Both the position numbers and the translations under genes were made by a program. The notes beneath the pieces were generated by a model. The model was not told the DNA's origin. It ran no database searches and saw only the letters and a program-made list of their open reading frames with translations. 64,000 nucleotides of DNA from Durusdinium trenchii (lineage: Eukaryota; Sar; Dinophyceae; Suessiales; Symbiodiniaceae), in contig CAXAMN010003747.1 of NCBI GenBank assembly GCA_963970005.1, positions 319,095-383,094 of the forward strand, in the 5' to 3' direction. Within the stretch, counting starts at the first letter, position 1; each line of letters opens with the position of its first letter. Shown here one piece after another: positions 1 through 13,205 of this stretch.

Positions 1-142
1 CTCCCTGTCTGACAACCTGAGCAAACCAAAGAATGTTGCGGCCCACATAGAAGACAAGCGCGCGGCAATCGACTTGACCATCATTGAGAACGACATGGTC
101 GCCACCAGAGGACAGAATGAGATGGGTGCCGGGTGGAATCAT
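1..142 (-). CDS. possible partial coding exon at left edge
   Basis: The minus strand is open from an ATG at 142 to the window edge (47 codons, no stop). The residues look like ordinary globular protein (a Gly/Pro start, then alternating hydrophobic stretches such as HLILSSGGDHVVLND). I do not recognise the family. The frame may also extend upstream of the ATG. It is short and unsupported by any motif, so it is offered only as a candidate exon of a gene lying to the left. Confidence 0.2.
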   Translation of the reverse strand, partial: MIPPGTHLILSSGGDHVVLNDGQVDCRALVFYVGRNILWFAQVVRQG

Positions 143-427
143 GATTTCGGACTCTCTTACTAAAAAGGGTCCCTCGGTTTTCCTCTAAGATCATGAGAAA
201 TTCATGTTGGACCTTATGCGAGCTGCGAGTACGGTGCAAGGGCATTAAAAGCCATGTTTTGACCAACAAAGAGTTGGAGCAATGTGAATCGGACGTTGAG
301 CTCCATTGGTCAAAACACTTGCACAAAACGAGAAGTGTACATTCGCCGGTGCTCGAGACTGGGCAAGGACCCTGCCTGTTGGCAGATCGAAAAGGCTTCG
401 ATCGTCGATCGTGCAACGCTTTCCACA

Positions 428-1462
428 ATCATATATCCATATATCCTATACTTTGGAGGGCAATCTTTGGGGGCCGGGTTTTTGTTTCTGAGTTTGGTGA
501 AATGTTGGATCTGCTTCTTGCTGCTTTTCTTGCTTTTCCTTGCTTCTCTATGACCTCTCCTGCTTTTCTTTCTTCTCATTGCTTTTCTGTGGTTGCTCCC
601 GCTTTTCTTATTTTTTCTGCTTTTGTATGCTTGTTGCGCTTTTCATTGTTTCTGTGTGAATGCTTTTGTTTACTTTTCCCGCTCCCTTTGCGCTTAGTTT
701 GTTCTTCCTGGCTTTTCTCCTTTACTGTCCCTCTTGTTTTTGTTGAGGCATATTGATTCCTTATCGCAATGGTTTTTCTTTTTATGGTCTTTGTTGCTTT
801 CACTTTTGGTAAGTTGGTTTTCAATCCTTGAGTCAGCGTTGCTTTATGCATGTTTTTCTGGTTTTGTATGCTTTTCTCGCTCTTTGTTTTCTGATCCACT
901 GGTGGTTGTGTTTTAGTTCACCTTGAGGAACAACTCAAGTGCAACTATAGAGAAACCACGACCACACAAAAGAATTCCCTAAACGCAACGCTTTTCCAAT
1001 TCCACTGGAGGAACTATAATAGAGAAACGACAGCAGCACAGACAGATCCTCAAACGCCACACCAAAATAACCAAACAAAAACGCGCCCTCTATATATATT
1101 CATATGTATACACACACACACTTTGAAGGTAGCTACAAAGCAAGCAACTCTTGAGATGCCGCACGAAGTGCAACTCAATCTCTCAAAAACAAGTGGTGCG
1201 CTTGTAGGTGGTTCAGGCACCCGACTGCCAGCACTTCTACATTGGACTCAGATCACGCTGCATTTTCAACCTCAAGCATGTGGAGCGGGGGAATGAAGCG
1301 TTGTACCTCCCACGGCGTTCATTGTCCATGGCACCATCAGCCCATCTGAAAATTATTGATCAATATTGATCACTGAGATGGGCTAAATGCGCAAGCTAGT
1401 GCCGGTGTTCGCCCTGAGCCTTTGGTATTGCATGTTGACCCAAGAATGGTGCGACAGCAGGA
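428..1462. repeat. 1-kb dispersed repeat, copy 1
   Basis: This segment is nearly identical to 41210-42222 in the same orientation, from a TA-rich start through a long pyrimidine-rich tract (recurrent tgcttttctt words, about 480-900), a TA/CA microsatellite (about 1090-1125) and a shared end at the word gcgacagcaggag. Sequence on either side of the two copies is unrelated. Near the end an inverted pair (agcccatct / agatgggct, about 1337-1383) could form a small hairpin. Lys/Arg-rich ORFs read from the minus strand come from the pyrimidine tract and are not taken as genes. It could be a non-autonomous transposon or a remnant of segmental duplication; I see no target-site duplication that decides this. 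Confidence 0.85.
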
Positions 1463-2452
1463 GCCTTCTCATAGATGCCATGAACCATTTCCATGCCTGG
1501 ACTGGAACCTCTTTAAAACTGCCACGTGAAAACTTCCTATTCCCTCACATCGCATGGTTTCAGCATATTGTGAGGTGTGCACCGACGCTAGCTTGGTGCG
1601 ATACCAGAGATATCAAGAGATCTTGCACGAAGGGAGTCATTTCACGCGAAATAGTTTTGGCCACGCAAGGCCGTTTCAAATCACTCCAAGGAACACACCT
1701 TTCTTCGCGTCGATGAGGTCAACGTACATTTCACATACCATGTTCACCTGTGCTGACCTGCGCCCTCACCATTCCAGCATGTTGTGTTCAGAACAAACCA
1801 AAGTAGAAATTAACCACAGAAGTGGCACCGTGAACACACCCGACTGCTTCGGTACCTGCAGCGCCACTCGAGGGGCCATTTCGGTGTGTTGAAAACATGT
1901 GGCGATAGCGCCAAAGTAGTTTGGGCGGATGTCTTCTTCGTCGCGGTTCCTTTCTTCAGCTTTTGTTGGTTCTTTCCCAGTGGCCCGTTTAAGTAAATTG
2001 AGCTGCATTGGTTGGCCTCATGCACATGTATACATGTCAGTGTCAAGATTGAATGGACAGAGGGGCTCCTTGTGCCCGCTATGTTTAAATATTCATCGAT
2101 TCATCGGTATTGTTTTTAGTCTAGAGTCGATGTACATATCGGTGTTGTTTACTTGGTCGGTGTTCTTTGTTGATGTGGTCTCAGTGATGGTTTGGGTTTG
2201 TTTTGAATTAAATCAGCGAGCACCAGTGTGATTCCATCAACAGGAGTCCAAACTGCGAACTGCATGTAAGTTGAGGCATGTTTGCGGCGTACTTGCAGCG
2301 GAAGATGACAGGTGCCGTTTTGGGGTGCATCCAACGCAATTGCACCAAGTCTTGTTGAACGTGCAACACTGCATTCTGCGTGACTGGTGTCAGGTGGAAA
2401 CCAACTGGACAGCACTGATGTAGCAGCACTGATCAGATCGTCACAGCAAGTT
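1463..2452. other. no recognisable gene
   Basis: Between the dispersed repeat and the helicase fragment I see only short, unconvincing ORFs on both strands. The last part may be intron of the helicase gene, because the coding sequence after 2452 begins just behind an AG acceptor-like site. Confidence 0.5.
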
Positions 2453-5417
2453 GCCTTGTTTGAAGAGCTCTATGTGGATGAAGCGCAAGACTTTTCCCCA
2501 GCTGAACTCACTGCTCTTTTGTGCCTTTGTGGCCGTGGGGATGGGGACGCTTGATACAGCGCCACAATATGTGTTTTGTTTTGCCAGTTTAGTGCTAGTT
2601 GTTGACTTTCGGAACATTTACAAACCCGGATTCAATTGAACTGGAGAACATGATGACATGTTCTTTTCAAAAGGCCCTTGAGAACACTCGCTCATCCTTG
2701 AGGTGATGATAGCTGGAGACACATGCCAGACTATCAACCCTGGCAGTGCTTTCTCTTTCAAGGACATCATTTTAGCGTTCCAGAACATCAACCCGAAACC
2801 ACTCCAAGAACCTTCAGATCCCTGTGAAGAACGGTTTCGAGAAGAAGCACTTCTATGCGCCCAGATGTCGTTAGGTTTCAATCATCGTTCATCGCCACAA
2901 ATCGTACAACTCGCAAACACAGTGTCAGAACTCCTCATCAAGCTCTTCCCAGCATCTGTAGATTCAGTTGAGGAGAAGGCTTGTGGAAGCGGAGGCAAAC
3001 CTCCTGTTTGCTCGTCAGACCCGGCTGGGGTAGTTATGGGAACAGGAGCGCTGGCCTTGCGTATTCTGGATTCAACCCGCTGTGCGGTGTTGGTACGCAC
3101 AAATGCCTGCCGCAACAGATTACGTTGTCTTGGCGTGCGTGGAACCATTCTCACTATTGCAGAAGCGAAAGGTCTTGAATTCGATTTTGTCGTTTTGTAT
3201 GATTATTTCAGCGCGTGCCCTTTGCGTGACCCGGAAAGAGTGTGGCAAACTGTCAGTTTGGTGGAGGAGATTTGGCAGGGTAGGATTGGCTCAACCAAAC
3301 GATTCTCTCACCCAGCATCCACAGCAGCCATTGCAGCAGCTTTGATTCCAGAGCTGAAACATTTGTACGTCGGCATTACCCGGGCTCGGTTTGGCTGTGC
3401 ATTTGTGGAAAGCGCGCACCAAGTACAGCAGAAGCTTGTTGAGCATTGGCGTGATTCTGGGCTAGTTGTGTTTGTCACTGATGACAACTATTGCGAGATG
3501 GCTAAGGCATCCCGTGAAGGACGTGACTTTACAGAGAACAGGGCTGACTTTACAGAGAAGAAGGCTGACAAGATTAAGAAAGCTGCAGTTGCAGAGAGAT
3601 TTTCTTCTCTTGACGATGAACTTGCCTGGATTTTGTCGGAGTTGAAGCAACGTATTGGTTCTGAGCACAAATTAGCAAGAAAAATGCTTGGTCAAGAACG
3701 AATGCGCTTGCAATCAGGAAAATGCTTCGATCCGTTTTTTGCTTTCAAGGTGCAAGCAGCGCATGGCCCTATTTTATCGCAGAAAGCTGAGGTTGCTGCA
3801 AAAAGTCGGCAAGAACATCAAGAACATCGACCAGATTTCCCATCAATCGTTGAGGTTCTGAGATTGCGATCTAACTACCACACAGGATCTTCAAGCCTTT
3901 CGTCTGCTATACAGCATCTGAAGGAAAGAGGCCGTCGACTGCTGAGGCATGCGTTAGACGATCAGGAGCAACGATGGCCTGTGTTCGAGGAGGCCCGGGC
4001 AATATTTGAAGAGGCTCTGCGCTGCTCCTCCAAACTTCTCGATGAGCAGCTGCGCAACAAGGGTCGATTCGCCCTAGAGGATTTAGATGACTTGTACACC
4101 ATTGCATCCAATACTCAATCTCACAACGCTAAGAGGCACCAACAACCCGATGGTGCAAAGATTGTACAACTCGTCATGGCCTTCAGATCACGCAAGTTGC
4201 GTCTCAAGGATGACATGTTTCATGACATGATCCAAGCTGAGGACGCTTCTGGCGAAGAGGTGATTCTTGTCAACGCCACGCTGTTGTCGGGTCGAGAGTT
4301 GCCTGAGTTTGCCATTTCAGTTTCAGCGACGGTCGACGACTTGCATGCACAGCTAGAGCGTACACTTGGAGGTCCTTGCAGGTTGATCTTGAAAGGCGAT
4401 GGCTTCCTGAATGTATCCGCCCTTGAAGGCTCTTTGTCATTGAGTGCAGCTTTGGCCAAGACAATCGCCAGCTGGGAAACAGAAATCGAGTGGCACCGGT
4501 CCATTTGTGTGATTCTGGAGCTGCAACGCTGCAGGTCACCTCTTTCACGATTGAAAATCCCAAACTTTTGGGAAAGGGTTTTTACCATGACCTCTACGAA
4601 AGAAGTATCAGAAGCACAAGCTGGTTTTCGATTGACGGTTGAGCGTTTTCTGGAGTACGAACAGACACAAACAGATTTACAAGAGCAAATGCAGATTGCA
4701 CAGGCATGGTTTCTGCGCACGCAAAGCCAGTTTTCCACATTTATGTTGGATAAAGAGAGGGAAGCAGCAACTAGCTTCTCTAAGCTTCTGGACACACAGA
4801 AGGCTACCGCTTCGAAGATCCTTGGTGAAAGGCCGATTGTCACTACAAAGCAAGCCGTACGATCACTCCTGGCCTCAGCACAGATGCTACAAGCCGCCCA
4901 AGATACCTTTGTCCACGATTTCATCCCGGCTTCCACGCAGAGAATGCAAGATTTTCGTCGAGCCGCAGAAATCTTTCATCGCTTGGGAGACATCCAAAAT
5001 GCGGCCTTGGACTATGAGCGTGCGGCCTCAGCTGGCTTCCAGTTTCTTAATCGGTGGCGTTCCTCCACGCTTTACTTGGGCAGAAAAGTAAGATCAGTAT
5101 TCCGAAACATTTCGCAAGACGCGCGTGAAAGTTCTTCACTTGCAGCGTTTGGTTTCATGTGTCTTGACCGAACATCACTGGAAAAGGCGGGGAAGAGTTT
5201 TCTCAAAGCAGGCCGCCTTCGTGAAGCTGATGCGCTTGCTGTTTGGATCTCACCTGCAAAATGTCTTTTGAGTCCCTCGAGCCGTAGAGGCGTGTTGCTT
5301 TACAGTGCTTTAGTTGCCCACGACTTGAGCAGCGAAGAACATCAGAGCTTCAGCGCAAAATGGTTTCACATCACGACCAGGTCGAGGCGATTTGTTGAAG
5401 TGGATGATGTAATGTAA
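2453..5417 (+). CDS. TRANK1-like superfamily-1 (UvrD/Rep type) helicase, motif II to C-terminal part
   Basis: Two coding blocks are visible. The first (2453-2545) ends in YVDEAQDFSPAEL, the Walker B/motif II of UvrD-like helicases. An intron follows, then an open frame from about 2700 to the stop at 5417 (904 codons from its first Met). In that frame: MIAGDTCQTIN (residues 2-12, motif III), LGFNHRSSPQIVQLAN (57-72, motif IV), TIAEAKGLEFDFVVL (151-165, motif V) and LYVGITRARFGCAF (221-234, motif VI). The remaining 650 residues are helical. Towards the end, YERAASAGF-type segments resemble the TPR-like repeats of TRANK1 (TPR and ankyrin repeat protein 1) homologues. There is no Walker A upstream in this locus; a matching Walker A half lies at 40050. 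The order MIAGDTCQT then LYVGITRAR is diagnostic of the family; the cellular role is unknown. Confidence 0.85.
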
Positions 5418-6869
5418 TTATATATATATATGCGATCTAGATGTGAGTCCCCTTTTGCGTTCCTGTTGCCTTCTACTCTAAAACCACTACTCAACATGCA
5501 GGTTCTCACATGACTTTGGAGTTAGATGCCTTTGATATTTTTTGACTGTCTCTTTTGCATGCACGGCATGTTTCTGAAGCTCTCGGCTTTAAGACCTTGC
5601 GGTCCAATCATGGGGCAAGGGTAAGATCTGTAAAATGTGTTTTGCTGCGTGTAGTTGTAAGGGTGTGTCCCATAAGTCCAGATTCAGCTTCATTTTGTTT
5701 CGCCTGTAGATGGGGTAAAGTAGGGCGTTTTGTTTGCCCTGTGTAGTTTGGCCATGTTCGCTGCTGTTCAGCAGCACATGCTATTGAAGGCCTGGCATCA
5801 CTGTAGATCGCGTGAAACACCTCAAGATTCTTTGGCAAAAAAACTCAAAAGACCTCAAAGCTCCTGAGAGTTGAGACGAATCATGTAGGGCTTGCGGATT
5901 TGGTCGTTGTCATATGCTCGATCGCTAGAATGTAGGTTCCTCTTGCTGCTGACGAAGGCATTGCCATTTGCAGGCCATGTTTTGCCTGGAAACCGTCCAT
6001 GCTTTCTTCGTCTTCCCAAGCATCATTTGCCGAACGCGCTAAGTCTCAGTTGGGGAAGCAGCCGCCCAAGCTTTCGCCACATCGCCTTGACATCGACCAG
6101 ATGCGGCGACCTCGAGATTGTACCAACCCTTTCGGTTCGAGTCCGGTTGCTGAAGTTTCTGGGCATTCCCACCATTGACAATGGCATGGCTGTGGAAAAG
6201 GTGACCCAGAGAGAGAGGGCGCGCCGTGAATATCCGTGAATCAAATACTTTTGTAGATTTTGATGTTGTTTTCTCCTGCTTTGCTCGCTACTCGTAGCAT
6301 GTGAGAAAAGCTCGCAGAGATCGAGAGGTGAGCATGTTGAAATCGTACATGGCATGACAGTGAAGACAGAGCATGCAAAGCAACACACCACACACTCACA
6401 TGCGCAAAACACGACGTACAGTAGCAGCTGTTTTGCCATGCTTTTGCGCCCGACACTGTTGAAGGCATTTGGAAGATACTAGAGCTGGGCAATGAATTCA
6501 CTGAGCCATTCGTGCTTTAATTGAGCATTCACATCAGAGTTGCCGACCTACCGTAGTGAATTGACATTGCCCTTGCACTAGTAAGTGTTTGCTGCGAAAA
6601 TTGAACTAAACACAATTGTCTGATGTAGTTTCCAGCAGGGCGCAAGATGAAACCGTGGACGCAATGCAGCCAAACGCGGGAGGGCTATTACGTTTGTGGA
6701 ACAAGTTTCAAGCATTGTCTCCAAAAACAGCGCCATGTGGTCAGCTGCTTTGTCTCATCGACCACCTGAGAGCGAGGTTGACGCCTTCACTGATAGGCAG
6801 GTCCTTGATTGAGCCGGTTTGATTACAACAAATGGAAACTTGAGGCAAACCTTGCTATGCTAGATTGTA
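5418..6869. other. no recognisable gene; TA microsatellite at start
   Basis: A short (TA)n run follows the helicase stop (about 5418-5431). The rest has no ORF with a recognisable domain and no repeat that I could match elsewhere in the window. Confidence 0.5.
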
Positions 6870-7260
6870 GAGCAGAACCCATGGCCGATGACAAACGTGA
6901 CAGCAGACATCACAACACAGCTCAACAAATGGCCGGTAGCCCGACCCGACAGCAGACAACAAGCAGTCACGCGAAAATGATAACAACACCAACAGAGCAG
7001 TTGACAGCACGCAATGACAAACGCGACAAGAAGGCAACAAACAATGACACGCATTGCCGCATTGTTGCACTACCAATAATAACACCGAAGAACACACGGT
7101 GACAAAACCGATAGAGGGCAATGGACAAAGCCACACACACACAATCGCACGCAACACCGGACACAACACTCGACATTCCATCAAACATAGTGGCAGCGCA
7201 CCACGACAAACGAATGTTGTAGAAGAACGCATTGGGACAAACCTTGTTGGTTTAGGGTAG
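6870..7260. other. A/C-rich, T-poor strand-asymmetric tract
   Basis: The plus strand is dominated by aca/caa words with few T residues, unlike both flanks. The 186-aa minus-strand ORF crossing it (6855-7415) is Cys/Leu/Val-rich, as expected from translating GT-rich sequence, so I do not call it a gene. Confidence 0.5.
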
Positions 7261-7871
7261 TTCGCAGGAAAGTAATTGAATCCTTTGTGTTTGTTTGGAT
7301 CAGCGCTCTTCCAAGTACAACTTGTTGGGCGAATAACAGATATTTTTTCTGAATCAACGCCGTTTGAGAGGTGGGCACACCCAAAAAAAGCGCTGCAGAT
7401 TCTATCCAGACGCATCGGAAATTGCGGGCTTCAGCTGCAGTTGCAGGGCACGGAAGTGTGTCCGGGCCCAAGAGGAAAAATATTCAGTTGCACAGAGGTC
7501 GTTTGTCATCAAGAGTTTGCCACCTGCCACTTTTGTTGATGAGCTGAGGCCAATGGTAATTCGTGTGAACACGTGCCCCTCTTTGATGCACGCGAACCTT
7601 TCGCACAGATACGCTCCTGTGCCGTGCCCACAGGTGTTTGGATCCAAATTGAGCACAGAGTGAACAGCCAAAGCAGAAAACGCGTGTTTTGTTCCGTTCG
7701 GCCTTTGCGCAGAATTGTCTACGCTTGAAGCGTAAAGAGATCAGCAGCCTGGCTTATCAGAGGATAAGACCGACCTGGAGGATGGTCAGGAAAGACCAGT
7801 AGCCTCCTAACAAGCTCTTTTCCATTCTGAACCAACAGCAGAACCGACCCAAACCATTCAAACCATCGATC

Positions 7872-8240
7872 TTAATCCATCGATCTTGGCGCGAGATCTC
7901 CAGTGGGGGAACAGCACGGAAGCCACGTGGCTTGCAAGGGAACACGTGTTTTTTGTATAGCACAAACCTGTTGCACAGATACCTTCCCCTGGTATTTTCT
8001 GGCTGGACTGCAAACACACGAAGGTAGCATCAGCGAACTGAGTGTTCCTGACATTATAGCAACGGCCTCGGACAGGAGACACGGAAATGGAACTACACAG
8101 GAATCTTTGGCAAAGTTTTGCAGCGCAGTGGTGTGAATAGCAGTTAGCAGCCATCGAAGCTCGCACGCTTCGTCCTTTACATTCAACGTCCCAACTACTT
8201 TTTTGGAAAGAGTGAATTGGCCTTGGCAGGTGTGAGCCAA
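7872..8240 (-). pseudogene. repeat-unit ORF, copy a (122 aa)
   Basis: This minus-strand open frame contains LNVKDEACELRWLLTAIHTT near its start and a variant of IPGEGICATGLCYT near its end. The same words recur in frame in the copies at 9928 and 11593, and in decayed form at 10891, 13810 and 14213. In a neighbouring frame another run (CNRFVLYKKHVF-like, 7757-8017) resembles a run at 7402-7671. The array unit may therefore derive from a once-coding minus-strand element. I do not recognise the protein. Confidence 0.35.
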
Positions 8241-9927
8241 GTTTCAGTGCTCAAAGACTCTTTGACCCAATTGAGCAAAGCAGCTTTGCTGTGAACAGCC
8301 GAAAGACAATTGGTTTTGCCTTTTGTGAATTCGACAGAGAAAAGCTTAAAGTTTTCTAGTCTACCAGTCGCATTTTTGACATCCCATCATCTTTGCTGGA
8401 ATTCTGAAGTGCGAGTAGCCTGCTGAACTTGTGCGCTTTTGCGAGCATTCCCAGATCCACTTGACACCTTGCAGAGACCTTTGTCAACGTTCGGATTTTC
8501 ATGTTTGTATTTGCAAGCGCCATGAGTTTCTTCCGGTTTGTGGAAGAATGAGGCAATTTCGTGAAACTCGAAGTCATGGCCGGTTCAATTTCGTGATGCT
8601 GACGCATCAGTGTTCTTCGAGGACTTGAGTTTGTTAAATTGACTTCAAACTCAAGAGAATCGAGAGATGCTCTTCATGATTGCGGAGCCTCTGTGCAGAA
8701 TTGTCTTTGCTTGAAGCGTAAAGAGAGCAGCAGGTCGTTCTGATAGTTCTGAGGTTTTTGTGAATAGCACAGACTTGTTGCACAGATACCACCCCCTAGT
8801 ATTTCTGTTTGGACTGCAAAGACACGAAGGTAGCATGCGCGAACTGAGTGTTCCTGACAATGCAGCAACGGGCTTGGACTCTCAGCCAGGGGAATGGAGC
8901 AGCGGAAAGAGTTGAATTGGCTTTGGCAAGTGTGAGCACACGTTTCGGTGCTCAAAGACTCTTTGACCCAATTAAGCAATGCAGTCTTGCTGTGAACAGC
9001 CAAAGCACAAAACATGGGTTTTGTTTGGCCTTTGTTGGTTTCACAGGGAAAAGCTTAAAGTTTTCTAGTCATCACCTTTGCTGGAATTCTGAACTGCGAG
9101 TAGCCTGCTGAACTTGTGCGCTTTTGCGAGCATTCCCAGATCCACTTGACACCTTGCAGAGACTATGGTCAGCCCTCGGATTTTCACGCTTTTATGTACA
9201 AGTGTTGTGCGTTCATTATGGGTTGCGGGAGAATGAAACTATTCAGGACACTCGAAGTCATTGCTGGTTCAATGTCGTGATGCTCACACATCAGTGTCCT
9301 TTGCGGACTTGAGCTTTTTGCAGTTCACTCCAAACTGAGAGGTTCTTCTTGCTTGTGTAGCCTTTGTGCAGCGCGCGAATAGACCAGAGGATCGTTCTGC
9401 TAGTGCTGATCAGCAGGTCGTTCTGACAGAAGCTTTCCTTTCATTCAATTCACGTGACGCAAAAAGAGGGACGTTGAAGGAATCCTTGCTATTGGGCGCG
9501 CCAACAACATCCACTTCAGCCAAGCTGCTGTCCTGTGAAGGACCAAATGACAAAACATTATATAGTTTTGTTCATTGTTGGTTCGGCCTTTTTTTGATTC
9601 GGCAATTTTTTGAATCGAAAGAGAAGCGCTTGCTGGTCCCTCGTCGCATTTTTAACATACCATCACCTTTGCTGGAATTCTGAAGTGCGAGCGCCCTGCT
9701 GAACTTGCTGGCTTTGCAGCATTCCCAGATGCCTTGACACCTTGAAGAGCCTATGGTCAGCCCTTGGACTTTCACGCTTTTATGTACAAGTGTTGTGCGT
9801 TCATTCCGGCTTGCGCAAGAATGAAACCATTTCATGAGATGCGTCTAAGTCGTGGCTGGTTCAATGCTGTGATGCTGAGGCATCGGTGTCCTTCGCGGAC
9901 TTGAGTTTGTTCCATCTGACTCCAAAC

Positions 9928-10302
9928 TCAAGAGAAAGAGAATCGAGAGATGTTCTTCATGTTTGTGGCGCTTTTGTGCAGAATTGTCTTTGCTTGCAAT
10001 GCAAAAGTAAAGAAATCAGCAGGTCGTTTTGATGATTCTTGAGTTGTTGTATAGCGCAAACCTGTTGCACAGATACCCTCCCCTGGTATTTTCTGTTTGG
10101 ACTGAAAAAGCACCAAGGTACCATCAGCGAAATGAGTGTGCCTGACATCAGCAACGGGCTTGGACAGGAGACGCGGAAATGAAACTACACAGGGTTCTTT
10201 GGCAAAGTGTTGCAGCGCAGTGGTGTGAATAGCAGTTAGCAGCCATCCAAGCTCGCACGCTTCGTCCTTTACATTCAACGTCCCAATTACTTCCGCGCGC
10301 AT
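9928..10302 (-). pseudogene. repeat-unit ORF, copy b (124 aa)
   Basis: This copy aligns end to end with the one at 11593-11967 with few substitutions and no frameshift: same start (MRAEVIGTLNVKDEACELGW), same end. It may be a coding remnant of the repeat unit, or simply a young duplicate in which stops have not yet accumulated. No domain recognised. Confidence 0.35.
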
Positions 10303-11592
10303 TTTGATTCTTGACCAGCAAAGTGGTTTGGCACAAGGCGAACTTGTGCCACTTCAGCACTTCTTTTCCATTGTTCCACGGAGCAGAGACAATCTCACAC
10401 GCGTTTGTTTCAACACATTTTTTGGAATGAGTGAGTTGGCTTTGGCAAGTGTGAGCACATGTTTCAGTGCTCAAAGACTCTTTGGTCCAATTGAGCAAAG
10501 CAGCCTTGCGGTGAACAGCCAAAACACAAAACATTGGTTGTGTTCATCGTTTGTTCGGCCTTTGTCGATTCCAAAGAGAAATGCATTCTAGTCTACCAGT
10601 CGCATTATTGACATCCCATCACCTTTGCTGGAATTCTGAAGCGCAAATACCCTGCTGAACTTGTTTGCTTTTGCGAGCATTCCCAGATCCACTTGACACC
10701 TTGCAGAGACAGACCATCGTCAGCCCTCGGATTTTCACGCTTTTGTGTACAAGTGTTGTGCGTTCATTCCGGCTTGCGCAAGAATGAAACCATTGCATGA
10801 GATGCGTCTAAGTCGTGGCTGGTTGAATGCTGTGATGCTGAGGCATCGGTGTCCTTCGCGGACTTGAGTTTGTTCCATCTGACTCCAAACTCAAGAGAAA
10901 GAGAATTGAGAGATGTTCTTCATGTTTGTGGCGCTTTTGTGCAGAATTGTCTTTGCTTGCAATGCAAATGTGAAGAGATCAGCAGGTCGTTCTGATGATT
11001 CTTGAGTTGTTGTATAGCGCAAACCTGTTGCACACATACCCTCCCCTGGTATTTTCTGTTTGGACTGAAAAAGCACCAAGGTAGCATCAGTGAGCTGAGT
11101 GTTTCTGACATTAGCAACGGAAAGAGTAAATTGGCTTTGGCAGGTGTGAGCACACGTTTCAGTGCTCAAAGACTCTTTGAGCAAACAAAGCAAAGCAGCT
11201 TTGCTGTGAGCAGCCGATTCACAAAGCATTGTTTTTTCCCTGGTTGGTTCAGCCTTTTGTGGCTTCCAAAGAGAAATGCTTGCTGCAGTCTAGTCTACCA
11301 GTCGCATTTTTGACATCCCATCACCTTTGCTGGAATTCGGAAGTGCGAGTACCCTGCTGAACTTGATTGCTTTTGCGAGCATTCCCAGATGCACTTGTCA
11401 CCTTGCAGAGACAGACCATCGTCAGCCCTCGGATTTTCACGCTTTTGTGTACAAGTGTTGTGCGTTCATTCCGGCTTGCGCAAGAATGAAACCAGTTCAT
11501 GAGATGCGTCTAAGTCGTGGCAGGTTCAATTCTGTGATGCTGAGGCATCAGTGTCCTTCGCGGACTTGAGTTTGTTCCATCTGACTCCAAAC

Positions 11593-11967
11593 TCAAGAGA
11601 AAGAGAATCGAGAGATGTTCTTCATGTTTGTGGCGCTTTTGTGCAGAACTGTCTTTGCTTGCAATGCAAATATAAAGAGATCAGCAGGTCGTTCTGATGA
11701 TTCTTGAGTTGTTGTATAGCGCAAACCTGTTGCACAGATACCCTCCCCTGGTATTTTCTGTCTGGACTGCAAAAACACCAAGGTAGCATCAGCGAAATGA
11801 GTGTGCGTGACATTGGCAATGGGCTTGGACAGGAGCCACGGAAATGGAACTACACAGGGTTCTTTGGCAAAGTTTTGCAGCGCAGTGGTGTGAATAGCAG
11901 TTAGCAGCCATCCAAGCTCGCATGCTTCGTCCTTTACATTCAACGTCCCAATTACTTCCGCGCGCAT
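11593..11967 (-). pseudogene. repeat-unit ORF, copy c (124 aa)
   Basis: Near-identical partner of the 9928-10302 frame, about 1.67 kb away. The surrounding sequence is shared as well (the gattcttgaccagcaaagtgg stretch after each copy), so the similarity is that of the whole repeat, not only of the ORF. Confidence 0.35.
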
Positions 11968-13195
11968 TTTGATTCTTGACCAGCAAAGTGGTTTAGCACA
12001 AGGCGAACTTGTGCCACTTCAGCACGTTTTTTCCATTGTTCCATGGAGCAGATACAATCTCACACACATTTGTTTCAACACATTGGCTTTGGCAAGTGTG
12101 GGCCCACGTTTCAGTGCTCAAAGACACAAAACATGTGTTTTGTTCATTGTTGGTTCGGCTTTTGATTCCAAAGATAAATGCTTGCTGTTTTCTCGTCTAC
12201 CAGTCACAATTTTGACATCCCATCACCTTTGCTGGAATTCTGAAGTGCGAGTACCCTGCTGAACTTGTTTGCTTTTGTTCGCAGATGCGCTTGACACCTT
12301 GCAGTGACCATTGTCTCGTGCGTTCTTTCCGGTTTGTGGAAGAATGAAGCCATTTTATGAGAAGCACCTAAGTTTTGACATGTCGTGACGCATCAGTTTT
12401 CTTCGCAGACTTGAGTTTTTTCCATCTGACTCGAAACTCAAGAGAATCTAGAGATGCTCTTTATGCTTGTGGCGCCTTTGCACAGCATTGTCTCTGGTAG
12501 AAGCATGAATAGATCAGCAGATCGTTCTGATAGTTCTGATCAGCAGATCGTGCTGACAGAAGCTTCCCTCTCGTTCAATTCACGTGACGCAAAAGAGGGA
12601 CGTTGAAGGAATCCTTGCTATTGGCCGCGCCAACAACATCCACTTCAGCCAAGCTGCTGTCCTGCGAAGGACCAAATGACAAAACATTATATAGTTTTGT
12701 TCATTGTTGGTTCGGCCTTTTTTTGATTCCAGAGAGAAACGCTGGCTGTTTTCTAGTCGCTTTTTTGACATCCCATCACCTTTGCTGGAATTCGGAAGTG
12801 CGAGTGCCCTGCTGAACTTGTTTGCTTTTGTGAGCATTCCCAGATGCACTTGACACCTTGCAGAAACTATGGTCAATGTTCGGATTTTCACGTGTTGTTT
12901 AACAAGCGCCGTGCGTTCTTTCCGGTTTGTGGAAGAATAAGGCAATTTTATGAGATGCGATTCGTGGCTGGTTCAATTTCGTGATTCTGAGGCATCAGTG
13001 TCCATCGCGGACTTCAGTTTGTTCCATCTGACTCCAAACTCAAGACAATCAAGAGATGTTATTCGTGCTCGTGGCGCCTTTGTCGCATAAGGAGATCAGC
13101 AGGTCGTTCTGATAGTTCTGAGGTTTTTGTGAATAGCGCAGACTGGTTGCACAGATACCCTCCCCTGGTGTTTTCTGTCTGGACTGCAAAATCAG

Positions 13196-13205
13196 NNNNN
13201 NNNNN
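13196..13205. other. assembly gap (10 N)
   Basis: Ten N inside the repeat array. Landmark words either side are only about 265 bp apart, less than any normal unit, so repeat units have probably been lost or collapsed here. Confidence 0.98.

Noticed and set aside
193..916. Phe/Leu/Cys-rich plus-strand and Lys-rich minus-strand ORFs in the left part
   Set aside because: They translate the pyrimidine-rich tract of the 1-kb dispersed repeat and recur, with frame changes, in the second copy; no domain.
6855..7415. 186-aa Cys/Val/Leu-rich minus-strand ORF as a membrane protein
   Set aside because: It follows directly from the T-poor, A/C-rich plus strand; no homologous-looking motif.
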